Below, piece by piece: positions 8,613-18,477 of a stretch of 64,000 bases of DNA. Where the stretch lies: NCBI RefSeq assembly GCF_000244915.1, contig NZ_CM001442.1, forward strand, positions 6,510,001-6,574,000, in the 5' to 3' direction. The first letter of the stretch is position 1. Each line of letters opens with the position of its first letter. This DNA is from Bradyrhizobium sp. WSM471. GTDB taxonomy: Bacteria; Pseudomonadota; Alphaproteobacteria; Rhizobiales; Xanthobacteraceae. The notes beneath the pieces were generated by a model. It was not told where the DNA came from. It made no database searches and worked only from the letters and a program-made list of their open reading frames with translations. Made by a program: the position numbers and the translations under genes.

Positions 8613-8734
8613 CGTCGTCCTGGCGAAAGCCAGGACCCATAGCCACCGAAAGTCGTTTTGGTTCGAGGACGTGACCCCGAGTCGTCGCCAAACTTCGCGC
8701 TGGGGTAATGGGTCCTGGCGTTCGCCAGGACGAC
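8613..8734. repeat. Intergenic palindromic repeat (GTCCTGGC family, copy A)
   Basis: The ends are CGTCCTGGCGAAAGCCAGGA and GTCCTGGCGTTCGCCAGGAC, each a hairpin and together the two arms of a longer inverted repeat with a less conserved core. A second copy lies at 14635-14763. It separates flgD from sciP. Confidence 0.85.
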
Positions 8735-8883
8735 AATTGGGCCTTGCAGCGCCGCGCGCAGGCCTCGTTCGTTAGTAAAGTATTTACGAACACCCCCCTC
8801 GGCCCGCCTGGACGCACCGTCCCGCCGGTCGAGTCGGCTGCGTTCCAGCCATTTTCAACGAGAATTGTATTGAAGCCTTAGGC

Positions 8884-8898
8884 TTAGCGGATTTTTAA
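8884..8898 (+). promoter_or_regulatory. CtrA-like box upstream of sciP
   Basis: TTAG-N7-TTAA differs at one base from the CtrA consensus TTAA-N7-TTAA and ends 57 bp before the sciP ATG. In Caulobacter, sciP is a direct CtrA target. The match is short, so chance is not excluded. Confidence 0.5.
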
Positions 8899-8955
8899 GC
8901 CGGCGGGCGTACGGTTCCTGAGTGAGTTCAGTGGTTGAGAGTTTGTGAGTACGCC

Positions 8956-9231
8956 ATGACAGAACCCCATCGCCCGAGGGTAAAATACGTCATCGGGCCG
9001 GACGGTAGTCCGTTGACGATTGCGGATCTGCCTGCACCCGGCACCAAACGCTGGGTCATCCGCCGCAAGGCCGAGGTCGTCGCCGCAGTCCGTGGCGGTC
9101 TTCTCTCCCTCGAGGAGGCCTGCAGCCGTTATACGCTGACGGTTGACGAATTCCTCTCCTGGCAGTTTTCGATCGACCAGCATGGTCTGGCGGGACTTCG
9201 CACCACCCGTATCCAACAATATCGCCAGTAG
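8956..9231 (+). CDS. sciP: CtrA inhibitor SciP
   Basis: A 91-aa protein that closely resembles SciP (DUF1153) along its whole length: RVKYVIGPDGSPLTIADLP near the start, RWVIRRKAEVVAAVRGG and LSLEEACSRY in the helical middle, and LAGLRTTRIQQYR at the end. SciP binds CtrA or its target DNA and blocks CtrA-driven transcription in the cell cycle. I chose ATG 8956, which gives the usual N-terminus MTEPHR; an earlier ATG at 8935 adds seven non-conserved residues. It is monocistronic, with a terminator after it and a CtrA-like box before it. Confidence 0.95.
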   Translation: MTEPHRPRVKYVIGPDGSPLTIADLPAPGTKRWVIRRKAEVVAAVRGGLLSLEEACSRYTLTVDEFLSWQFSIDQHGLAGLRTTRIQQYRQ

Positions 9232-9261
9232 GCAATCCGGAAATCTGCGGCTTTTGACGAA

Positions 9262-9293
9262 AATCGGCCTCGCCTTGCGAGGCCGATTTTTTT
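9262..9293 (+). terminator. Rho-independent terminator after sciP
   Basis: AATCGGCCTCG and CGAGGCCGATT form an 11-bp stem with a five-base loop, followed by a run of seven T. It separates sciP from the fliF operon. Confidence 0.92.
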
Positions 9294-9328
9294 CATGTTT
9301 CGTTTTGGCGCGACTTTTGTCGCAGCTC

Positions 9329-9346
9329 TTAACCTTCGTTAACCAT
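9329..9346 (+). promoter_or_regulatory. Candidate CtrA box before fliF
   Basis: TTAACCTTCG is followed at once by TTAACCAT. The last eight bases equal the short CtrA motif described in Caulobacter; the two TTAA blocks are six rather than seven bases apart. The box lies 78 bp before the fliF start. Class II flagellar operons are CtrA-controlled in related bacteria, which makes the site plausible. Confidence 0.42.
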
Positions 9347-9423
9347 ATCGAAACCATCACCTAGGCAATAATTGCCCAGTCGGCCTTTCCTGTGAAAGCA
9401 GCCGAATCTGTCGGGGCGGTTGC

Positions 9424-11031
9424 TTGCAAGGTCTTGCGGACTTTCTGAAGGGTATCGGAGCCGCCCGGTTCGGGGCGATGATCGCGGTCACCGCCGCGCT
9501 CGTCGGCTTTTTCGCGTTCGTCATCATGCGCGTCACCACGCCGCAGATGACGACGCTGTTCACCGATCTCAGCGTCGAGGACTCCTCGGGCATCATCAAG
9601 GACCTGGAGCGCCAGGGCATCCAGTTCGAGCTGCGCAACGAGGGCACCATCATCATGGTGCCCAAGGACAAGGTCACCCGCCTGCGGATGAAGCTCGCCG
9701 AGGGCGGCCTGCCCAAGGGCGGCGGCGTCGGCTACGAGGTGTTCGACAAGTCGGATGCGCTCGGCACCACCTCTTTCGTCCAGAACATCAACCATCTCCG
9801 CGCACTGGAGGGCGAGCTCGCCCGCACCATCCGCGCCATCGACCGCATCCAGGCCGCCCGCGTCCATCTGGTGTTGCCCGAGCGCCCGCTGTTCTCGCGC
9901 GAGGCGCCGGAGCCGTCGGCCTCGATCGTGGTGCGGGTCCGCGGCGCGCTGGAAGCCCAGCAGATCCGCGCCATCCGCCACCTCGTCGCCTCGGCCGTGA
10001 ACGGGTTGAAGCCGCAGCGGGTCTCGATCGTCGACGAGACCGGGCAGCTGCTCGCCGACGGCGCCCAGACCGATCCGGAGCAGGCGATGGGCGACGAGCG
10101 CCGCACCGCCTTCGAGAAGCGGATGCGCAAGCAGGTCGAGGACATCGTCTCCTCCGTGGTGGGCACGGGGCGCGCCCGGGTTCAGCTCTCCGCCGATTTC
10201 GACTTCAACAAGATCACCCAGACCTCGGACAAGTACGATCCCGAAGGCCGCGTGCTGCGCTCGAGCCAGACCCGCGAAGAGCAGAGCATGACCGCCGACA
10301 ACAACGGCCAGGTCACCGTCAACAACGAGTTGCCGGGCAACCAGCAGAACGGCGGCGTCGCGGCCAAGGACCAGAGCAAGAAGAGCGAAGAGACCAACAA
10401 TTACGAGATCTCCCGCACCACCAAGACCGAGGTGACCGAGGCCGGCCGGGTCAACCGCATCTCGGTCGCGGTGCTGGTCGACGGCATCTACTCCAAGAAC
10501 GACAAGGGCGATCTGGCCTACCAGGACCGCACCAAGGAGCAGCTCGACCGCATCGCCACGCTGGTGCGCTCGGCGATCGGCTTCGACCAGAAGCGCGGCG
10601 ACCAGGTCGAGGTCGTCAATCTGCGCTTTGCCGACGCCCCCTCCACCACCCCAATCGCGGAGCCGAGCGGCTTGCTCGGCATGCTCCAGTTCACCAAGGA
10701 CGACGTCATGTACTTCGTCGAGCTCGGCGTGATGATGCTGCTCGGCCTGGTGGTGCTGTTCCTGGTGGTCCGGCCGCTGGTCAAGCGCATCCTGGCATCC
10801 GACGAAGTCGCAGCCGCCATCTCCGGCGCCCTGACCGGCCCGGCGAGCGACGAGGCCGCGCCCGCCAGCCAGCCGCTCCTGCCGAGTGGCGCTGCGAGCG
10901 CGATCGACGTCGCCACCGTCCAGGGCCAGGTCCATGCCCAATCCGTCCATCGCGTCGGCGAACTCGCCGAGCGCAATCCCAACGAGACCGTCGCCATCAT
11001 CCGCCAATGGCTGACCGAACCCGCGAAATAA
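9424..11031 (+). CDS. fliF: Flagellar MS-ring protein FliF
   Basis: A 535-aa protein that forms the MS ring in the inner membrane, the base on which the export gate and C ring assemble. It has a membrane helix at about residues 19-38, YscJ/FliF ring-building domains, a Gln/Asn/Lys-rich variable loop near 290-330, and a second helix with VELGVMMLLGLVVLFLVV near 435-455. The C-terminal tail that binds FliG ends in IIRQWLTEP. The start is TTG at 9424, giving MQGLADFLKGIGAARFG, the usual rhizobial N-terminus. It is the first gene of fliF-fliG-fliH-fliN-flbD. Confidence 0.96.
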   Translation: MQGLADFLKGIGAARFGAMIAVTAALVGFFAFVIMRVTTPQMTTLFTDLSVEDSSGIIKDLERQGIQFELRNEGTIIMVPKDKVTRLRMKLAEGGLPKGGGVGYEVFDKSDALGTTSFVQNINHLRALEGELARTIRAIDRIQAARVHLVLPERPLFSREAPEPSASIVVRVRGALEAQQIRAIRHLVASAVNGLKPQRVSIVDETGQLLADGAQTDPEQAMGDERRTAFEKRMRKQVEDIVSSVVGTGRARVQLSADFDFNKITQTSDKYDPEGRVLRSSQTREEQSMTADNNGQVTVNNELPGNQQNGGVAAKDQSKKSEETNNYEISRTTKTEVTEAGRVNRISVAVLVDGIYSKNDKGDLAYQDRTKEQLDRIATLVRSAIGFDQKRGDQVEVVNLRFADAPSTTPIAEPSGLLGMLQFTKDDVMYFVELGVMMLLGLVVLFLVVRPLVKRILASDEVAAAISGALTGPASDEAAPASQPLLPSGAASAIDVATVQGQVHAQSVHRVGELAERNPNETVAIIRQWLTEPAK

Positions 11032-11048
11032 TCGAGAAGTGATCTGAC

Positions 11049-12140
11049 ATGGCCGCAGCCCTGCAAAACGCCAATTCCAACGACATCACCAGCGTGATCT
11101 CCACGCTCGGTCAGCGTGCCGTCGGCCGCGCGGGCGCCAAGACCGAAGCAGTACCGGGGCCGAAGCGCGCCGCGATCCTGATGCTGGCGCTCGGGGAGCA
11201 ATATGGCGGCAAGATCTGGGGCTTGCTCGACGATGACGAGGTGCGCCAGCTCTCGCTGGAGATGTCGACGCTCGGCACCGTCGAGGTCGACACCGTGGAG
11301 GACATGCTGCTCGAGTTCGTCTCGCGAATGTCGGCCTCCGGCGCGCTGATGGGCAATTTCGACGCCACCGAGCGGCTGCTCCAGCAATATCTGGCCCCCG
11401 AGCGCGTCAACGGCATCATGGACGAAATCCGCGGCCCCGCCGGCCGTAACATGTGGGAGAAGCTCTCCAACGTGCAGGAAGAGGTGCTCGCCAACTATCT
11501 CAAGAACGAATATCCGCAGACCATCGCGGTCGTGCTGTCGAAGCTGAAGCCGGAACACGCCGCGCGCGTGCTCGGCATCTTCCCGGAGGATCTGGCGCTC
11601 GACGTCGTCAACCGCATGCTGAAGATGGAGGCGGTGCAGAAGGAGGTGATCGAGAGCGTGGAGAAGACGCTGCGCACCGAATTCATGTCCAATTTGTCGC
11701 AGACCCGCCGACGCGACGCCCACGAGGTGATGGCGGAAATCTTCAACAATTTCGACCGCCAGACCGAAACCCGCTTCATCACTTCGCTGGAAGAGGACAA
11801 TCGCGAATCGGCCGAGCGCATCAAGGCGTTGATGTTCACCTTCGACGACCTCGTGAAGCTGGATTCCGGCTCCGCCCAGACCCTGATGCGCAACGTCGAC
11901 AAGGACAAGCTCGGCGTCGCGCTCAAGAGCGCCAACGAGGACGTCCGCAACTTCTTCTTCGGCAACATGTCCTCGCGTGCGGCAAAAATGCTCCAGGACG
12001 ACATGGCGGCGATGGGTCCGGTCCGCTTGCGCGACGTCGACGAGGCCCAGGCGCTGCTGGTCAACCTGGCCAAGGATCTCGCCGCCAAGGGCGAGATCAT
12101 GCTGACCAAGAACCGCGCCGACGACGAGCTGGTGTACTGA
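11049..12140 (+). CDS. fliG: Flagellar motor switch protein FliG
   Basis: A 363-aa C-ring protein that transmits torque from the stator to the rotor. The N-terminal FliF-binding part is followed by the middle domain with [18 protein letters not shown] and [10 protein letters not shown]. The C-terminal motor domain has FDDLVKLD and charged residues near [17 protein letters not shown]. The length is slightly above the usual 330-350 because of an N-terminal extension. It follows fliF by 17 bp and its stop overlaps the start of fliH. Confidence 0.96.
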   Translation: MAAALQNANSNDITSVISTLGQRAVGRAGAKTEAVPGPKRAAILMLALGEQYGGKIWGLLDDDEVRQLSLEMSTLGTVEVDTVEDMLLEFVSRMSASGALMGNFDATERLLQQYLAPERVNGIMDEIRGPAGRNMWEKLSNVQEEVLANYLKNEYPQTIAVVLSKLKPEHAARVLGIFPEDLALDVVNRMLKMEAVQKEVIESVEKTLRTEFMSNLSQTRRRDAHEVMAEIFNNFDRQTETRFITSLEEDNRESAERIKALMFTFDDLVKLDSGSAQTLMRNVDKDKLGVALKSANEDVRNFFFGNMSSRAAKMLQDDMAAMGPVRLRDVDEAQALLVNLAKDLAAKGEIMLTKNRADDELVY

Positions 12141-12760
12141 TGGCAGCTCCGGCAAAATTCCTGTTCGACAACGACTTCGCGGCGCCCGACCGGACGCGCG
12201 AGAAGGCCGCAACCGCGGCCGAGATCGCCCAGAAGGTCGCGGAAGCCGAGGCGCGCGCCTATCAGGACGGCTTCGCCGCAGGCCAGCGCGAGGCCAAGGC
12301 CGAGAGCGACCGCCGTGTCGCGCTTGCCATGGAAGAGATCAACATCGCCATCCGGGGCATCGCTTCGGGCATCGGCAACATCGAATCCAAGATGGAGACC
12401 GAGGCGGTCGACGTTGCGGTCGCGGTGGCGCGCAAGCTGTGCGCCGATCTGGTCGCCGCCGAGCCGCTCGGCGAGATCGTCGCGCTGGTCAAGGATTGCT
12501 TTTCGCATCTGGTCGCGACGCCGCATCTCGTCGTCCGCATCAACGACGCGCTCTACGATGCCGCTCGCGAGAACATCGAGCGGCTGGCCAGGCAGAACGG
12601 CTTCGAAGGCCGGCTGGTGATTCTGGCCGAGCCCGAGATTGCCACCGGCGACTGCCGGATCGAATGGGCCGATGGCGGCGTCGTGCTGGAGCGCGCCGCC
12701 ATCGCGGCCAAGATCGACGAAATGGTGGGACGCTACGTTGCGTCCCGCAGGGGGAGTTAA
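12140..12760 (+). CDS. fliH: Flagellar export regulator FliH (FlbE)
   Basis: A 206-aa protein starting at the ATG that overlaps the fliG stop (ATGA). The N-terminal part is charged and helical with QDGFAAGQREAKAE, the GxxxG-like helix region typical of FliH. The C-terminal domain includes VAVARKLCADLVAAEPL and CRIEWADGGVVLERAAI, shared by FliH and the type III secretion protein SctL. FliH binds and restrains the export ATPase FliI. In Caulobacter the gene at this position was called flbE. FliI itself is not in the window. Confidence 0.88.
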   Translation: MAAPAKFLFDNDFAAPDRTREKAATAAEIAQKVAEAEARAYQDGFAAGQREAKAESDRRVALAMEEINIAIRGIASGIGNIESKMETEAVDVAVAVARKLCADLVAAEPLGEIVALVKDCFSHLVATPHLVVRINDALYDAARENIERLARQNGFEGRLVILAEPEIATGDCRIEWADGGVVLERAAIAAKIDEMVGRYVASRRGS

Positions 12761-12763
12761 ATC

Positions 12764-13114
12764 ATGAGCGACACTGACGGACAGGTCCCGCTGCCCGATC
12801 TCAACGGCCCGATGCCGCCTGCCGGCACCGACGTCGGCTACAACGAGGACGAATACGCGACGCGCGCCGCCGCCGACCTCGAGGCCGTGTTCGACGTGCC
12901 GGTCCAGGTTTCGGCCGTGCTCGGCCGCTCCAAGATGGACGTCAGCGAGCTGTTGAAGCTCGGACCCGGGACCGTGCTCGAGCTTGACCGGCGCGTCGGC
13001 GAGGCCATCGACATCTACGTCAACAACAAGCTGGTTGCCCGCGGCGAAGTCGTCCTGGTCGAGGACAAGCTCGGCGTGACCATGACCGAAATCATCAAGA
13101 CTGAACGCGCCTAA
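12764..13114 (+). CDS. fliN: Flagellar motor switch protein FliN
   Basis: A 116-aa C-ring protein. The C-terminal SpoA domain is clear: VPVQVSAVLGRSKMDVSELL, then GTVLELDRRVGEAIDIYVNN and VVLVEDKLGVTMTEI. The N-terminal 40 residues are acidic and variable. FliN with FliM forms the bottom of the C ring and helps chemotaxis switching and export. It starts three bases after the fliH stop, so it is translationally linked. fliM is not in this window. Confidence 0.96.
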   Translation: MSDTDGQVPLPDLNGPMPPAGTDVGYNEDEYATRAAADLEAVFDVPVQVSAVLGRSKMDVSELLKLGPGTVLELDRRVGEAIDIYVNNKLVARGEVVLVEDKLGVTMTEIIKTERA

Positions 13115-13158
13115 AGCGACGACGCGCGGCAGCGCGACCAGACGGACAGGAGACTGAC

Positions 13159-14544
<1,386 letters not shown>

Positions 14545-14572
14545 ACGCTCTACCCTGATTGAGAGAATGCGA

Positions 14573-14599
14573 ATGCCCGGGCTCGTCCCGGGCATTTTT
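14573..14599 (+). terminator. Rho-independent terminator after flbD
   Basis: ATGCCCGGG and CCCGGGCAT form a nine-bp stem with a five-base loop followed by five T. It lies 29 bp after the flbD stop and closes the flagellar operon. Confidence 0.85.
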
Positions 14600-14634
14600 G
14601 TTGGTGAAGTGCAGACAGCCTCCAGACTCTCGAT

Positions 14635-14763
14635 GTCGTCCTGGCGAAAGCCAGGACCCGTTACTCCAAGGAGGAGTTTGGCGAAGATTCGTCATTCGGT
14701 ACTCCTACCGCCCTCCCTCGACAGTTTCCGCGGTATGGGTCCTGGCTTTCGCCAGGACGACGT
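14635..14763. repeat. Intergenic palindromic repeat (GTCCTGGC family, copy B)
   Basis: The outer arms GTCCTGGCGAAAGCCAGGAC and GTCCTGGCTTTCGCCAGGAC match copy A at 8613-8734, while the core differs. Together with the terminator it fills the 336-bp gap before the peptidase gene; I see no gene there. Confidence 0.85.
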
Positions 14764-14880
14764 TGGGGAGGCAGCGTGGATCAAAACCCGCAGACTGCGA
14801 CATGGCCGCACCGCGTTCTCCGACTAGGTCGCGACAGCGCCAGGCCCTATAAGCGCCACCGAGGACCACGTGAGGGTAAA

Positions 14881-16029
14881 ATGTCTCAAGCTCAAATCAC
14901 GGATTGGCTGGCGACGCAGCGGCAGGCGATGATCGACCTGCTGCGCGATGTCGTGAACATCGATTCCGGATCCTATGACAAGGAAGGCGTCGATGCGGTC
15001 GGGGCGCGGTTCGAGCGGCATTTCGCCGAGCACGGCATTCCGTTCCGGCGCGAAAGCCACGCTACTTTCGGCGATGCGATCCACGCCGAGGTGGCAAAGC
15101 CCGGCAGCAACGAGAAGCCGGTGCTGTTGATGGGACATCGCGACACCGTGTTCGGCAAGGGCGAGGCCGGACGGCGTCCGTTCACGATTCAAGACAAGCG
15201 CGCCTATGGTCCCGGTGTTGCCGACATGAAGTCCGGCGTCGTCATGAACATATTCGTGGCAACCGCCTTCCACAAATTCGGCGGCAACCCGCACCCGATC
15301 AAGCTGCTGATCACCTCGGACGAGGAGATCGGTTCGCCCTCCTCGCGGCCGGTGATCGAGCGCGAAGGACGCGCCGCGCGCGCCGTGTTCAACTCCGAGC
15401 CGGGCCGCCCGACCGGCAATATCGTCACGGGACGCAAGGGCGGCATCTTCATGCATGTCGCCATCACCGGCAAAGCCGCGCATTCCGGCGCCAATTTCGC
15501 CGCCGGCGTCAGCGCGATCGGCGAGCTCGCGCACAAGATCGTGCATATCCACGCGCTGACCGATCTCGACAAGGGCATTACGCTCAATGTCGGCCTCGTC
15601 TCGGGCGGGCAGTCCGTCAACACCACGGCGCCTTACGCGGAAGGGCAGATCGACCTGCGTTATGTCGATCCGGCGGATCGCGCGAGGGTGATGGCCGCGA
15701 TCGAGACCATCATCGCGACGTCCTACGTGCCCGGCACCAGCGCAACGCTGACGGTCAAGGGCGAGTTCGTGCCGGTGGTGCAGAGCGCCGATTCAAAGGC
15801 ACTGTTCGAGAATTATCAGGCCGCAGCAAAGCAGGCCGGTCTCACCACGCTCGAAGGCGAGTTCTCCGGCGGCTGCGCCGATTCCGGCTTCACCGCCGCG
15901 GTGGGAACGCCGACCATCTGTGGCCTCGGCCCGGTCGGCGGGCTCGCGCACACGCCGGAGGAATATCTCGAGCTCGACAGCATCGTGCCGCGCGCGCAGG
16001 CGCTGGCGCTGGCGATCTTGCGGGGGTAG
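14881..16029 (+). CDS. M20-family metallopeptidase (carboxypeptidase G2-like)
   Basis: A 382-aa zinc hydrolase. Metal-site motifs are MGHRDTVFG (first His/Asp), GVADMKSG (bridging Asp), SDEEIGS (catalytic and metal Glu) and a late GLGPVGGLAHTPEEYLEL with the last His. The dimerisation domain has AAHSGANFAAG. The order fits glutamate carboxypeptidase/ArgE-DapE relatives that cleave N-acylated amino acids or small peptides; the substrate is unknown. No signal peptide is visible with ATG 14881, so it is likely cytosolic. The preceding TGAGGGTAAA gives a ribosome binding site. Transcribed alone. Confidence 0.88.
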   Translation: MSQAQITDWLATQRQAMIDLLRDVVNIDSGSYDKEGVDAVGARFERHFAEHGIPFRRESHATFGDAIHAEVAKPGSNEKPVLLMGHRDTVFGKGEAGRRPFTIQDKRAYGPGVADMKSGVVMNIFVATAFHKFGGNPHPIKLLITSDEEIGSPSSRPVIEREGRAARAVFNSEPGRPTGNIVTGRKGGIFMHVAITGKAAHSGANFAAGVSAIGELAHKIVHIHALTDLDKGITLNVGLVSGGQSVNTTAPYAEGQIDLRYVDPADRARVMAAIETIIATSYVPGTSATLTVKGEFVPVVQSADSKALFENYQAAAKQAGLTTLEGEFSGGCADSGFTAAVGTPTICGLGPVGGLAHTPEEYLELDSIVPRAQALALAILRG

Positions 16030-16044
16030 TCGTCACGCACTCTG

Positions 16045-16132
16045 CCGTCATGCCCGGGCTTGTCCCGGGCATCCACGTCTCTCGGGAATGGCGGCTGCGC
16101 GTGGATGGCCGGGTCAAGCCCGGCCATGACGA
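16045..16132. repeat. Intergenic palindromic repeat (TGCCCGGGC family)
   Basis: GTCATGCCCGGGCTTGTCCC at one end and GGCCGGGTCAAGCCCGGCCA at the other form nested hairpins, with CCACG/CGTGG inside. This sequence type is widespread between genes of Bradyrhizobium. It lies between the convergent peptidase and small membrane protein genes. Confidence 0.82.
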
Positions 16133-16143
16133 GGAGAGAGCCG

Positions 16144-16302
16144 TTACGAATAGCTCGGCGCATCCGGCCTGCGAAAGATCTGGATGGGGTCGCCCGGCAC
16201 GATCGGATGGCCGCTGAACATCGCATAGGCGTAGAGCGCGAGATAGGCGATCGCAATCGCGCCGACCGCGTAGAAGGCCCAGGTCGCGACGCGTTTCATC
16301 AT
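16144..16302 (-). CDS. 52-aa single-pass membrane protein
   Basis: A short frame beginning MMKRVATWAFYAVGAIAIAY has one clear membrane helix at about residues 7-30 and a conserved-looking tail ending in RRPDAPSYS. A GGAG lies seven bases before the ATG at 16302. The positive residues before the helix suggest the C-terminus faces the periplasm. No function can be assigned. It starts 95 bp after the stop of the flavin reductase gene on the same strand. Confidence 0.6.
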   Translation of the reverse strand: MMKRVATWAFYAVGAIAIAYLALYAYAMFSGHPIVPGDPIQIFRRPDAPSYS

Positions 16303-16397
16303 TGCGCTCCATTGCTGTCCCGGCGGGAGGCTCAGGCAGCGCTTCTAGAGCGATGAGGGCGAAAAGGCCAGCCTGGACGGTCTGTGGCCGGCGGCGA

Positions 16398-16979
16398 TCA
16401 AATGCCGCGGCGGACGTGGGTGGGAACGCTGACGTCCGCAAGCCTGACCGCGTCTTCGTCCTGATCCACCGCCACATACTGACCGTGCCAATAGGCCAGC
16501 GCTGCGTTGCGGGTCGAATTCCTGACGTCTCGCACCCGCCCGATGATGATCCCATGCGAATGGCGCTCGATGATCTCCTCGACTTCGCAATCGACGGCCG
16601 ACAATGCGCCAACCAGCAGCGGAACACCCGAGACCGCGGTCACCCATCTGGCGCCCGCGAAACGATCGGCGCCCTTGAGCCCGCCCTTGCCGGCAAAGCG
16701 CTCGGCGATGTCGAGCTGATCGGCCGCGAGGATGTTCACGCCGAAGGCACCGTGGCGGCGGATCAGCGGGAAGGAGGAGGCGTCGCGGTTGATGCTGACG
16801 ATCAGCGTCGGCGGATCGACCGAGAACGAGCTGACCGAGGTGACCGTCATGCCGGTGATGTCCTTGCCCCGTCCGGCGGTGATGACACTGACCCCGCCGG
16901 TGAGATGGCGCATGGCGCCGCGGAAATCAGCAGGCGAGACGGCATTTTCGGTCATGAGATCGCGGGGCACTACATTCAT
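16398..16979 (-). CDS. Flavin reductase family protein
   Basis: A 193-aa protein of the flavin reductase-like (HpaC/RutF) fold. It has FRGAMRHLTGGVSVIT near the start, GMTVTSVSSFSVDPPTLIVSIN for FMN binding and FGVNILAADQ in the middle. Such proteins use NAD(P)H to supply reduced FMN or FAD to a monooxygenase. An LLM-type flavin monooxygenase lies 4 kb away, but nothing shows they work together. ATG 16979 is used; a second ATG nine codons in is also possible. Cytosolic. Confidence 0.85.
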   Translation of the reverse strand: MNVVPRDLMTENAVSPADFRGAMRHLTGGVSVITAGRGKDITGMTVTSVSSFSVDPPTLIVSINRDASSFPLIRRHGAFGVNILAADQLDIAERFAGKGGLKGADRFAGARWVTAVSGVPLLVGALSAVDCEVEEIIERHSHGIIIGRVRDVRNSTRNAALAYWHGQYVAVDQDEDAVRLADVSVPTHVRRGI

Positions 16980-17233
16980 GGCATCGTCCCCAAGCGGGGG
17001 TCCCTCTCTATCTAGGTACGATCGTCCGCCGACAAAAGGTGGCTCAGGATCGAGCCTTCGAGGCCCGCGACCCGACCGAGAGATTAAAAAATCGCGAAAA
17101 CAACCCCATGCACAGTAGCCGGGGCGTGGGAAAACAATGACTTACGCTTATCCGAAATCAACTTGACTCGTCGGGCAAAACAGGAGCAGGATGGCATCAT
17201 GGCGGCGTTGCGGATGGACCGGTCCTTGCCGGG

Positions 17234-18412
17234 CTAATGCAGCCACCTCACGGGCAGATTTTGCAGCCCGCGGAACGCCCAGCCGCCGACCCGCACCGGT
17301 TCGTCGTCGGCGATCTCGAGCCGGCTGGCACGGGCGAACAAGGTCGGCAGTGCGACGTCGGCAATCATGGCACGCGAGGCCCAGGCGCCGGCGCAGAAAT
17401 GCGGACCGGCGCCGAATGCGACGCTCTTGGCCGTATCACGCCGCACGTCGAACTGGTCGGCGCGCTCAAAGTGCTTCTCGTCGCGATTGGCGGAGCCGAA
17501 CATGAGGAATACGCGCTCATCAGTTTCGAACACGACGTCGCGGATGGTCCACGGCTTTGCGATGCGTCGCGGCGACATGCCGATCGGCGAGATCCAGCGG
17601 GCATATTCCTCGAAGGCCTGGAGCCAGGTCACCTCGCCCTGGCGCACGAGATCGAGCTGGTCGGGATGGGTCAGCAGCGCCCAAACCGTGCCGGCGATCG
17701 CCTTGCGCGGCTCGTTCTGGCCGCCTGATATCGCGAGTTTGACATTGGCGCGCACGCTCTCCATCGCCATGCCCGAGGCGAGGAGCACGCCGAGGATGCT
17801 CTGGTCGGGATGCTTGCGCATCACCGGCAGGATGTCGTCGATGGCGGCATCGATTCCCGACGTTGCCGCATGGCAGCGCGCCTCGACGGCTGCGTCGCCG
17901 CTGTAATTGGCGATGCCCTCGATCATGCCCTGTGACCAGGCGTCCATATCCGCAAAGCCGATATTGGTGAGGCCGGTAATCGATTTCAGGCATTCGCCGG
18001 AGAACGGCAACGCGAAGTCGCGCATGAAATCGATACGTCCGGGCTCGATCGCGTCGATGATGCGATCGGCATGGGCCTGGAACAGCGCGGCCCAATGCGC
18101 CTTCACCGTCTTCGGCGACACCGTTGGAAACATCGCGCGGCGCTCGACCTGGTGCGCTTCGCCGTCCTTGCGCATCATGTTGTGGCCCATCAGCCGGTTC
18201 ATCAGGCCCGCGGGCTGGTGCGAGGAGAACACGTCGATCTGCTTCTCGGAGATGGAGATATCGTCGCGGCTCGTCAGCAGCGTCGAGCCGAGCTGCGGCA
18301 CGAACGCGATCGGCGCCTCCTTGCGCATCTTGGCGAGCATCGGATAGGGGTCGGCCCAGAATGCGGCCGGGTCGATGTCGATGCGCGGCGCCGTGCTCAA
18401 GCTTCGCTCCAT
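17234..18412 (-). CDS. Cytochrome P450 with atypical I helix
   Basis: A 392-aa soluble bacterial P450. The heme loop FGAGPHFCAGAW has its Cys at 340, and the K-helix ExxR is E269-R272. The I helix reads SGGQNEPR at 229-236, so the usual acid-alcohol pair (D/E-T) that activates oxygen is replaced by Asn-Glu-Pro. Similar NEP I helices are known in some bacterial CYP families. It is probably an oxidase or hydroxylase of unknown substrate needing a separate ferredoxin system, which is not encoded nearby. The LuxR-type gene lies 65 bp upstream on the same strand. Confidence 0.92.
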   Translation of the reverse strand: MERSLSTAPRIDIDPAAFWADPYPMLAKMRKEAPIAFVPQLGSTLLTSRDDISISEKQIDVFSSHQPAGLMNRLMGHNMMRKDGEAHQVERRAMFPTVSPKTVKAHWAALFQAHADRIIDAIEPGRIDFMRDFALPFSGECLKSITGLTNIGFADMDAWSQGMIEGIANYSGDAAVEARCHAATSGIDAAIDDILPVMRKHPDQSILGVLLASGMAMESVRANVKLAISGGQNEPRKAIAGTVWALLTHPDQLDLVRQGEVTWLQAFEEYARWISPIGMSPRRIAKPWTIRDVVFETDERVFLMFGSANRDEKHFERADQFDVRRDTAKSVAFGAGPHFCAGAWASRAMIADVALPTLFARASRLEIADDEPVRVGGWAFRGLQNLPVRWLH

Positions 18413-18477
18413 TGCTGTTCACCGCCAAGGCTAGCGGCTTCAGGAGGCGCCGTCTGTCCCCAGCGATTGGGACAGCT

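Noticed and set aside
8613..8734. Repeated hairpins considered as a CRISPR array
   Set aside because: Repeats are paired arms of one palindrome without regular spacers, no cas genes are present, and copies are scattered between genes.
9361..11007. 548-codon open frame on the minus strand opposite fliF
   Set aside because: It has no recognisable domain, is rich in Ala, Gly, Arg and Asp as expected from the opposite strand of a GC-rich gene, and the fliF product is unmistakable.
17191..17505. 104-codon Arg-rich plus-strand frame opposite the P450 end
   Set aside because: Arg-rich composition typical of antisense to a GC-rich gene; most of it overlaps the P450 heme region.
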